From: Paragonimus skrjabini miyazakii
Taxonomy: Eukaryota > Platyhelminthes > Trematoda > Plagiorchiida > Troglotrematidae
Assembly: GCA_014338405.1 (NCBI GenBank)
Contig: JTDE01000982.1
Span: 134,727 to 198,726 of the forward strand
Length of the DNA: 64,000 bases
Direction: 5' to 3'
Positions 41,401 through 53,400 of this stretch are shown in pieces. Under the pieces are notes generated by a model. That model saw only the letters and a list, made by a program, of their open reading frames with translations, was not told the DNA's origin and did no database searches. Every line of letters starts with the position of its first letter. Position 1 is the stretch's first letter. The position numbers and the translations under genes were made by a program.

Positions 41401-44400
41401 GTATGATGCATTTATTATTTCAGAACACTCTAGAATTATACAACGGTGCAAACTTCAATACAAGCTACTTAATTGCTGAAGTGACAGCAAATACGTTGAA
41501 CAATCACAATGTTCCTGTCGGTGAACGTTTCACTTTCGTCACCTCATCTATTCACGACATCCTTGGTGTTTATTTGCACACCAGTCCGGCCAACAGTCAA
41601 TTCGGATTCATTGCCGAAGTGATCACATTGCCTATATCTCCAGAACGTACATACCCAGAACTGAGTAAGTTCAGACCGTTTTAAGTATCCTTAACGAATA
41701 TGTCATTTAAAAGTTTGATTCACTTAACAAAACACAAATGATGGAGGAAAAAATCTGTATTTCATTTCTGACGTTTATATCATGAGCATTTTTGTCAATT
41801 TCTTTTGGCTGAATGGCGCTCACTGTCACTAAGCATATGAGGAATGGAAATCAATAACTTACTGAACAAGGATGAGGTAATTAGTAGACCAAATCTCCGT
41901 TCAAACTGAATAGGCGTAATCAATGGAATGACATGAATGAGTAGTGACAGTAATACTGTGTTTAACAACGAAAATGGGAAAGTGAAACGATCACCATTTT
42001 GGAGCTTAAAAATGCAAGGGTTATGTACAAAACAGTCCCTATGTCTCAGCTATGGCAATAACAAACGCATGAGCTTGAGTTTTCGTTGGTTAGACATTGC
42101 CGATCCCAACTACTGGATGTCGAATGTTTCAACTGTAGACAGTGATATCTCACCGATATATCTAGCTGATATAACACGTATCCCATACGATTACGTGTCT
42201 CCCGTCGTTGTTTCAAAGCTAACCGAATCCCGGATTTGTCACAATCGGTGCTCTTGTGAATTATCCAATCTGCCGAACTACCTGTTTGTAAAAAGATCCG
42301 TCTGACTTTAATGTAACACCCCACTAATTTATTGTAGATACATTTCCTGTTCATTTTGCCTTCCAATTATGAGGTAAGCGAATACAAAGCAGTCTTGAGA
42401 CAGCATCAACCGTACGTGGGGATAGTCTCTCCCCTAGCGATCAGTATTGGTCAGTCTAGTTGTCTGACACATTCGGATTTGAAAGTCAATAAGCATGCAT
42501 GATTAACTCTAAGTTGAAAGCTTCACAGCCCAGTTGTGTACCAAGTTTTAAGTTACAGGTCAGCCAGTAAACGATTACAAACCTTCCTCTATTCATCCTT
42601 TCTGTTACATAAAGACAAACAGATGAGACATCGAGTCGAAGTATGTGAATTTCAAGCAAATCAAGGAGGAGGTATTCACATTCAAAGTGTTGGGGAAAAC
42701 GGGCCAGACCTGTATCTGGCCGATCTGCGCGTTATGGAGAACGGCCTCCAACTACTGAATCTCACCGGTCCTCCAGCCATCGACATCCGAGTGACGAACA
42801 CATTCAATCTGGCCGTCACAAATTCGTACTTTTTTCGTCATTCGGGTAATGTGATTCGAGCGCGACTGTATGCGAGTCAGGTGACACGAGGGGCACGAAT
42901 GAATATCACGAATAACGCAATTGTACGAAATCGATTCGGCGGGGCATTATTGGTAGAAGGTAAGGGACCAGTTCGGTCATCGTCCTCTACTCGAAACCTT
43001 CCTGTGTATTTGGGCGCATGTTTTGTATGATGCAGTTTCCTGCATTGTGTCATACTTACGTTGATTCAGAAATAGAACTAGATTGCACAAGCCTATACAA
43101 ATATGATTATAGGATGGGTGGGATTTGTACCAATGACCTCCGCCCTAAATGGTTGCTCGCGTGCCGTTAATCAGGCCCAAGGAGCTTTTTAGACAAAAGT
43201 GCCTTTCCAAATGGATGGTGTATTTCAAAATGTTATTTAATCCATCATCTAAGTGTTATCTGAAAATACAACCCAGAGGGCTTTATTTTGTTTCCTGAAC
43301 GACTATTTTGCGATGTATAGCTACTCTTTTGATTTCAGACAGCGATTCTGTTAAACAGCCTATCCCATTACTCGAAGTTACTGCAAATCGAGGTCAATCA
43401 CTTAGTTAACGACAGATGAACGAACTTTCGGAGCCTTCTTACTTATGGATCTTAGGTACTCTAAGCAATTGAGAATGAGTGGTACCTGAGAATGCCTCAG
43501 AATACTCCTGATTTACATACGTTTCAACAAACATCTGTAGAGGATGTCTCACGCATTGTCTCCTCCCAGCTAGAGTTCTCCATGTCAAAGTTATGGTTAA
43601 AACCTGATGCCAAAAATTGCACTCAGATTGCTGAGAGGTCTACTTTGAATCTGTGAAACGTTCAAACCCCTATCTGCCTGCTTTTCTGTTCTATGGTTTT
43701 TGCTTATTTGTGGTTATATCAAATTACAAAAGCAAAATGTTATCCCTTTTCTCACAGGAAATCACTTTAATACCCTCCAAGTGATCCGTAACTATATAGC
43801 ACATAATGATTGCGGTCAACGCGATTTGGTGCGTATTGCCGGAGTTTTGGCACGTCCGTTTGCGTACAATTTCATCCATGATAATCGCGGGGCGGTACTA
43901 CTGAATTGCAGCGGGGAGGAACAGCTGAGTCACGGCTCACGATTTGAATTCAACGGATTCTACAAGAACGAAGCGCTGAACTATACCAGACGTACCACAG
44001 TGTTCTCAGACAGTTCAAAAAATCTGTTTCGAGATAACTACTTCAAAAACAATGCTAACTCTTATGAGCTGGTTGTCGGGAATCGTAGCATCATCAGGTA
44101 ATTACAACTTGGCATTCCCTGATATATCGCTGTTATAACCTCTGAGGTCACAGTATGAGTCAATCGTGGGCATGTTTCATGAAACCGTCTTGATCTCAGA
44201 CAGATTGTAATAGCCATACCTGTGAGATTATCAATTTATGGACGCCACAAGAGACATTACCTTTTCATCATATACATAAATGTTCAGTGTGATAGGTTGT
44301 AAATAGTAAATAGATTACTTTGTCATTCTGCAAAGGGAAACAAACCTAGTCAATAATCCTGCGATCATAGCTTTCTGATTAAGTTTAAGTGACTGGTGTG

Positions 44401-47400
44401 CTTTACTCACGAGTGGAGTCTCGGCAATCTTGATAGTTTCCAGTTAAGCAACACTCACATTTACAATACTCAATTAGATCACTCTCAGCACGAACTTCAG
44501 CATGCAAACTCCTGTGCAGTCGATCATATACACTATTAATGAGTGTACACAAAAACAAAACTCATACCTATTGCGATATGTAAAGGGGTTTCCATAAAGT
44601 TGCAGTATGACAACCCAGCTTGCTCTGATGGGAAGCAAACGATATAACGGTTTGGTGCATTTGATGGAACTCAACTAGCTGTCGTGCGAAGTGAATGTAT
44701 AGCCTGTAGACCAGATGAACGATGATCAGCCGCTGCTGGGAGAACATCTAACTTTACTCATATGGAACTTAACGCCGGATTTACAAACAGTTGATCAGCT
44801 AGTACTGATGAGTAGTCGGAGATTTGGTTAACTTCACGTCGAACATCGTTCACATTTGATCGCAGCACTTGTATTCAATAGATTTTCCAGCCAACCATTT
44901 TCGAAAGGCAGCATTAGACTCGAGTTTCGCTCTTGGTAAAGATCGTCAGTAGTGCATAGCCTTATCACGGCCAGAATTGGAAGTTCGGTCACGATTTCAT
45001 TAGGCTAACTGGAAAGTCTGTCTGAATGCGAAGACTACGATTCAACGTGAGTGATCTTCAACTTGAAATCGATAGGTTGTCAGTGCGACGCCCAGGGGCA
45101 ACTGGTTGTTAGACCAGTTGTTTGCACCATTCGCCTACACAACTGAGACCAACGATTTGCGTCCACTGGGCAAAATACGGCAGGTTAGTTAAACTGAAAT
45201 TATTGATCGCGTCTATTTGAAACACACACGTCGACTGATGTTGATTCTATCAGGTTAGTTCACAATCCAACCGATCTCTCAGGTTTAAGAAGACAGAAAA
45301 AGTGGTTAGTGCCATTGCTGCAGATTCTTTGGTCTGTCGGCCTATCAGTGTTGCAAAAATTGGAGTAATTTCTCATCATGTCTCATAGCTATTCAAACGC
45401 GAATGAATAGAGTCAAGTTTCCCAGTGGTGAGCTGTGAACAAAACAGTCAGAAACGTGTTACTTTATCGAATCCAACACGTTAAAATCGAAGATTTGTGT
45501 GATAAATTTTCGTGTGTTGATGTGATGTTTGATGGTTCCAACAGAACTGAATCCATCCGCTTATTCGTCTTTAGTATGATAGCATGTGTAATCGAGACGT
45601 GGCATGCAAGCTATGGCCTTCTATATGATCTTCCGTCAAATCAGTACTTCGAAGTGACGCTTGGCCATGAGCCACAGCAGTGCAGTCAGACGCGATGTCT
45701 TCATCATTCGCCTTAGTTGAGCCAGTGTGAGAGATATCAGTGCTCTGGAAGAGGTGTAATGTTGAGGTTTCTTAACACTGTGTTGCTTTTCCTGATTAGG
45801 TGTGGATGTAACCGTCACGCGCTTTGATCTCTAGTGATGGTCTTAAATCATTCAGTCGAAAGTGAACACCATCCGGCCGATGATTACGGGAACTATAAAC
45901 GTCACACTTGTTTGCTCTCTTCATCTAAGAAACTGAGTGTGGAGTTTCCTACTGATGACAGTTCACTCCGCGTTCTGCTTCCGTCATCATGACTCAAGTT
46001 ATTGGGCGGAGCTTCGCGTACTCTGGTTATTCTTGCTCTTTTCAATTTAATCCGTGATTCGAACTAACCTAGTTTGAACCGGAGCTTACCGATCGATGCT
46101 GTTTCGCTATCACCACTGATTGTTCATTTGCTACGGAACTAGTGACTGAAAGCTATATTTTACTACGGCTGAAAAGTTGTCAATCTCTAATAAAGTGCAG
46201 CCAAGCTTGACAGTTTAAGAATGCAACTAACATTAAACAAAAGCAACTACTGAAGCTATTCGCTAATACTTACTTTACCAATCTATCGGCACTACGCAGT
46301 CTTTCGTGGAATCAGGAGATTTTGACTATCTGATAATGTTCTTAACCTACATAGATCATGGAGACCAAAAGTGGTTGTTGATCAGGGAATGTGTTCATGA
46401 GTTTCCGGATGTGGACTTAAAACGGCAGTCTGATGCACCTGGGGTTCAGTCAGTTCTAACTTGACGTAAACAATACGATAAATGAGATACATATACTTAA
46501 TTCATAAACCTTCATCGATGTGAACCATAGATAGCAAAGGTTTTCCGATCGAATTATATGAACTAGTTCACATCTAAATGCTTCAAATGAGAGTAAGGGC
46601 TTATAGTGAGGCTAAATGGTTTAGACTAGAGTTGAGAGATCAGGTAGATATGCCTATCGGCTGAACGTCAATATATGTAACAAAGATATTTGGATCATTT
46701 GAAAATATTTTCACACGATGGCTTGGGCTTGATGGTTTTGATGTTATCTTATAAAGGATGACGCACGAAGTTACACAAAGCAAGATGATTTCAATGTGAA
46801 TCGCAGTCTGTTGTTGTCTCTGAATATACATTAGCAGTGCTGATTCTAGCCTTATCGACATGCGTAAAAGAAATCCAAATACTGACATTAACCTGGTCGG
46901 CATACTTGTTCCAAACCATTTTGTCCAAATATCTGTCCTTATTTTCAATTAAAGCGTTGGCAATGTTAACCACGAAGGTGTATATTTTCTTGCAATTCCA
47001 CCGAAATCCATATATCAGCCGTGCTTCACCTGCACACGAAGAAGCGTCGAAAAGTCGTACAGGTGTTGCACAGACAAGACTTCGAACCGTGCCGAATTCA
47101 CCCCACACTTTTCATGGTCGATCGCTACAACTCCCACACTATCCTCATACATACATTGGCCTTTGTGATCCACACTGCACTGACCGAACAGTGTTGGGGA
47201 TCGAATACATTAACGGTCATTATTCTGATTTGGTATTTTTAAATAGACAACCTTTCGTATAAATTCCAGACTGAAACACCCTCAAGGCTCTATAGGACAG
47301 GTACTCACGAAATCCAGTGCAGGGCAACATCACACGGCAAACTAAGTGTTTTATTGTTCTATCCACTTTTAATCATGTTTTACTTCTTAAATTTTGCACA

Positions 47401-50400
47401 TTACCCATTCATTATTGAGCCAGATGAATAACTTAAGACATACAACCAAGGTCACTTGTTAGACAAAGTGCTTGATGTGACAACGTGGTTGATTCAACCC
47501 GACTTCATCGTGCGAGTTAAGCCCTCCATGATCACTGAGTGTTAGCCTTTGATGAAAAAATGATTTCTTCTCATGAGAAAACGATTGCGGCACTGTCATC
47601 TCTGGACAGTTACATCCACACCTAATCAGGAAAAGCAACACAGTGTTAAGAAACCTCAACATTACACCTCTTCCAGAGCACTGATATCTCTCACACTGGC
47701 TCAACTAAGGCGAATGATGAAGACATCGCGTCTGACTGCACTGCTGTGGCTCATGGCCAAGCGTCACTTCGAAGTACTGATTTGACGGAAGATCATATAG
47801 AAGGCCACAGCTTGCATGCCACGTCTCGATTACACATGCTATCATACTAAAGACGAATAAGCGGATGGATTCAGTTCTGTTGGAACCATCAAACATCACA
47901 TCAACACACGAAAATGTATCACACAAATCTTCGATTTTAACGTGTTGGATTCGATAAAGTAACACGTTTCTGACTGTTTTGTTCACAGCTCACCACTGGG
48001 AAACTTGACTCTATTCATTCGCGTTTGAATAGCTATGAGACATGATGAGAAATTACTCCAATTTTTGCAACACTGATAGGCCGACAGACCAAAGAATCTG
48101 CGGCAATGGAATCAACCAATATCTTAGTTAACTGGGCACCATTCCACTTGGCCCGACATCCTGTCTTTCACACGGGTTACGTACCCGTTCCCCTGACTGT
48201 GTTCCTACGAAATCTCGTTGGATTCATGCTGGCCAAATGAATCCCATGTCTACGGAACTCAAAATGAGTTCCTAGGTGATGGATGAAACGAGTATACATT
48301 AGGAAGTTTTTCAGCACGATACAAATGTTGCCCTTCGATCGAATCTAATCGTCATCTATATCCCAAAACAGGAACAAACGCATGTCGATCGTGTGTTTCT
48401 TGAGTGTCAAGGTAGACAAAGCCGTGTATGATGAATAGGGTTTTACGAAAGACCGCAGTTAGAAAACTAATCAAAAGTTAGGAAGTGCAGATGCATAAGA
48501 CCGTAAAGTCATGGACGATACATGTCTGAGTCGCACCGACCTAGTGACACTAGCCAGCAGTAGTTCGATGCAGAGCTATCACAGCCCACTTTAATTGGCT
48601 AACTCTCAAATCCATTTACTCGCGTTTACTACGATGGAATGAGTAGAACTCAAGAATTGAACAAAATTCCCGAGATTAAGCAATCTCCATTATTTAACTG
48701 AAAGTTACATCTAGTTAGATAAGAATGAGCCGGCATACCAGCGTTAAATTTACTAATTAAATCGAAAAGTTATTTACCCATTAGGACTGTATCTACTCTC
48801 AGCTTCACGATTTCATAGCTAGCCTCAACGCATGTGGAGATCTAAAGGTTATTATTCAGCCTACTATCCTCTGGTGCTAAAGTCCGAGTCTGTATACTAC
48901 ACGGTTACCGACTTTGCAAGCACTGATAGCCGCTGACTGACTGCCAACAGCTTCCCACTGTAGAATCAAATATTACTAGGCCCATGATAATACACCTCAA
49001 TGACCACTTGTGTTTTAAAATAATCTGGATTCTCTGGTCGATCTATTGATCACCTGTAGTGTAGGCAAGGGCGGCAATTGAGTTCACCCGAAATTCGAGT
49101 CAGTATGAAATGATCACACATGTTCGGAGTGTGCGAACGTGAGTTGGCAGTCGGCTTCAGGATCAGCCATTTTCGGCAAAGCAAACGGTTATCAAAAAAT
49201 TGTACAGTGTTGTGCCAATAACTGATCAGTTAAAAGCTTTTAGCATGTTGTAAATACTCTGTATTTTAAAATACTGTCACAGCCAGTTTGGACGGTCACA
49301 AGGAGTTACCGATATAAGTACGAAATTTATTCTCTTCGCACCCGGGTTGTAGCGTTATATAACACGTCTCGTATGCTCAGGAACTAAAGGGCAGATCTCA
49401 ACGCCAAGGGGACGAGGGACCAGGAATGACTATTGAGAACTTGTTTATGCACCATGTGGGACGAATCATCAAGGCACATAAAGTTGTACTGCTGCCCAGC
49501 GGGTGTGGATAAGCATCAATCATGCAAATTAGTGTTCTCGTTCGTTGCTCTACGTTTTCGCATACCTTGTAATGGATTACATACGATAGACAACTTTCTA
49601 GACCAGGTATCTCTTGCAGTCCCTATAGTGACACTCACTATCTTGTCCATTGGATGGCAAGATTGATAGTATGTTTACATTGCATACAGTATTCGGATCA
49701 GTAATCTTGGTCCCGAAGGTTGTTGTGGAAATCATGGGAATGTCCCCTGCAGAGAAATGGAGACCATCAATGTTACGGACTGAAGATGTTGAGAATTATA
49801 TATAAGGTCAAAAATCTTTGTTCTCCAAAAATGGCAAACTTTAGAAAAGAAACAAAGCATATATTTCAGCGAATGGAATAATGAAACGAGAGATCTACTT
49901 CGGATAGGCATATCGAACAGTTCTACCGTCACGGTGACTTCGGCATAATCTGATCATTTGACTCGATATTCACGTTGGCGAATCTGTGCTAAATCTCTAC
50001 GTTACTGGAATATTAGCTCTACTCACTTTGTCAGAGTAGCAGCAAGCAACCGGGCAAGTTTGAAGTAAGTAGCTGTGCATCGAGTTTTAGCTACTGATCG
50101 CAATTATGCAGAGTCAGCTCTAGTAAGCTACTAGGATGTGAAAAACGGGGAGATTCAGATGACGAATTTTAAAGGAAGAGACCCAATTGTGAGAAGCATG
50201 CGTTTCGTTTGGAATTAGAGCAGTTCCAGAAACAACATCTCTAAAGGCATCAGTGGTCGTAGCAGTTGAGCTACAAACCCACGCAGGGGAGCCCGGAAAT
50301 CTCACTTGTGAACCCATTTACCCACCCACCTTACTCTACCGTAAAGAACCCACCAGCTGAAGCCCAGATTTTCAAAAATTCTTTCAAACTAACAAACATA

Positions 50401-53400
50401 TCAAACTTTTGGAAATCTCAAAGACTGTGAAGGCAAACATAGAGATAATGCGGGCATGTAGGATAAGGACTCTCGGAAATAAAAACATCAACGCCGCGAC
50501 TAATAAAAAACTTACGATTACGAATTTATCTGCCCTTTGATCTAAAATATACACGTTATGCCATTTTTAAGTTTGCACCGATGTTTGCGTAATAGAGTTC
50601 AACGCCGTCAACAATCTCCGTCCGCATCACCCCATTCTCTACACCCTACCACCCTGCCCCCGGAAAGCCACTGTAGTCACGATCATAAATCAATGATCGG
50701 AGCATAGGTGATGACTTTAAAGTTACTGACAAGTAGTTTGGTAGAGCTGATAATTTAGAAGAGACCCAATAGCGAAAAATCCGAACTTCGGCTGGGTTCG
50801 AACCAGCGACAGGAACAACATGCCCAAACGCGGCAAGTGCTTTACCAGCTGAGCTACGAAGCCACACTGAAAGCTCAGAAATTTCACCTCTGGACCTAAC
50901 CACCCACCCAACCAACTGTGTCATATGGAATCCACCAAAAGATCTAGCGGAGTGATTGCCCAAGCAGGATTTCTGGATCAGTTCACGCTGGAATCTACCA
51001 AGACCGCATGCCATCCATGTCACGTGTGAATATCAAAGTACTGCGATTACGCGATAGACCTACTCAAATAAATGTCTCCGTTTGGTGTTCTACTTGTGAT
51101 CACGTCAGCTTTTTCACAAAATCACGCGAATGTTGAAACGCACTTTATGTCATTCTGTTCGTTCGTCATTTGAGGGTAGCTTTGGTCACGAAAATGTGAA
51201 TAGTTCGATCTTTAAAGACTAACACTTCTCAAAACATAACAGCAAGGTTGGAACAGACGGCCTGGTTGCAACCGACTGTCAGTGGTGGACGTGTTGCTTA
51301 GAACCAGTAAATTCACTGAGTTTTAGATTGTGGATGATGTTGAACACTTTTATTTGAATCCATTGCTCTGACACTTGCATGAGTTAGCCAACCATGAAGA
51401 TAAGTAACGCGGTCTAAGATCTCACAAGATTATCCTTGTTGCAAGTGGACCTAAAAGACACTCACCGAATCGAGCATTTGCAATCGGACGTCAGTATAGT
51501 CTTGCAATCTTGCAGTCAAGTTGCATCAGAAACTCGGTTTATGGGTAATGATAACAGTACGTCTGTTAACAAATTACTTTTGAAATATATGGTCATCTGG
51601 CTTACAGCGAATAGCCTAGTAAGAGAAGTAGTTCGCTCTAATTTAGGGAATAAAAGCGTACACATTCTGATCAGAGATGGCGCTCCTGAAGAGTGGGCAT
51701 TAGAAAAAAAAGTACTTTATGAGATAGATTCTGGAACGGAATCATGATGATTCATTCCATAGTAAACTTAGTATGTTGTTTTGCGTGAATTAGGTCGATA
51801 AGCAGTTGGTGTCTTTGAGAAATAAATTCAAAATACTATTCCAGTTAAAATTCGTTAAATAAGGGTTTACAAATAAAACGGTTCTGTCCGAAGAGAGATA
51901 CACAAACAGTAGTCGAAAAGAAGGTTAACTTGTGGTTCTATGGTGGACATCATGAGAGTGGCCTGTTCTGGCAGCGGTGTACAAGTACTATACCGGATAA
52001 TCGCACGATGATCTTTTGTAGAACAGTTCCAGAATTACTGTCAACCGGTCAAATCTCATTAGTTTCTAATAAAGCTACTTTGACATTAACGTCCTTTTTC
52101 GTTTCATTGATTTAGGGCCTACTGAAAAGTATTATGCAGGATCTGTACGCCATCTGTATATATACACCATTCTTCGAACACAGTGGGGTACATGTAAACT
52201 CTAACAGTGTCAGCAGGCAGATGCGGTCGTCCGCTAACTACAAGTTACCTTTAAATAACAAGTGAAGACTTTTACGCTACATCAATGCTATTCAGGTACA
52301 ACATTAGCACACGCTACAGCAGTGCGTAAAAACTAATCCATCTAACAAAATGGGTACTTATCAGTGAGTGTTAACTGCCGCACACTGAGTGAGAAATATT
52401 CATTGTTCCGTGCTGCAGTGATGACCTTGGTCGCCTATTCGCGCTAAGCATGACATGGCTAATCGTGGCAATCAATAAATACCACTCACGATAGAGTGGG
52501 AAGTGGTGACCGAGTGAATGACTACCATTCATCCAGGTCACTTAGACAATGATTAACAAAACTCCCATAGCAACCCTGAGTAAGTGGTTACCCCTCCAGT
52601 ACGTGTCTGTAAAAGTGTAATCAATATGAACATCGGTAAAACACCTCACTGTGTACACTGTACACACCTAATCCATGCCGGCTGGGCGCTGCAGACCAAA
52701 ATGTCTAGTTTTTGCTAGCAGTGTAATTGTGGTTTATAGTCTAGTGTACCTTGTTGTCATTTGTGAGTTCTGAGGTTACAAAGTGGAAAGGATTTGTATG
52801 CTCTTTTTCGATGAATCTACCTAATAACACCACCTCATCTATTAAAGCCTTCTGACTGAAACCTTGGGGTGGTGATGTTACCGGGGTTTCATTATGACAC
52901 AACCCAGATTGTAAGAATGGATATTCATTTAGTTCAAGAAAGGTTAATAATCGTATATAATGAGAGTAACTGACAACCTTACTGATCTGTTTCTTTGAGG
53001 CCTGATGGAGGCTCACAGAATAAACATTTTGACCCAGTCCGCATATGACAGACAATTGTCGCGAATATTTTATATCTGTTTCCGACTTCATCACATTCTA
53101 GGACTCTTCCAATTCAACCGGGGACAAACTGTCCGCCAGCTGATGAAACCTGTCCTCATGGTTGGACACTGCGACTGGAATTCGATGCGTGTCTATGTTA
53201 CCGACCGGATTCTCTAGACGCGCGTCTCAACTGGTGGGGTGACACAGTTTCTGTCACCTCGGATCATCGGAAAATGGATAGTGTTTCACATGCAGACGGG
53301 TCCAGAGGGTCTGTGGCTGAAATCAGAGCACAGAGCTTTGCAAGAAGTAGAATTTACGACGAAGACGACGATCCCTACCTGATTCGAGTGGATTATACAA

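Noticed and set aside
41937..42305. 122-codon open frame between exons 11 and 12
   Set aside because: It ends inside a SINE tail, has no clear acceptor in the needed phase, and exons 11 and 12 join perfectly without it.
45435..45716. 93-codon frame repeated in both inverted arms, considered as a conserved small gene
   Set aside because: Its conservation follows from the arms being recent duplicates of each other. There is no independent sign of coding.
51436..51747. 103-codon open frame in intron 13
   Set aside because: No recognisable domain, no supporting splice pattern, and exons 13 and 14 fit together without it. Expected occasionally by chance in 9 kb.
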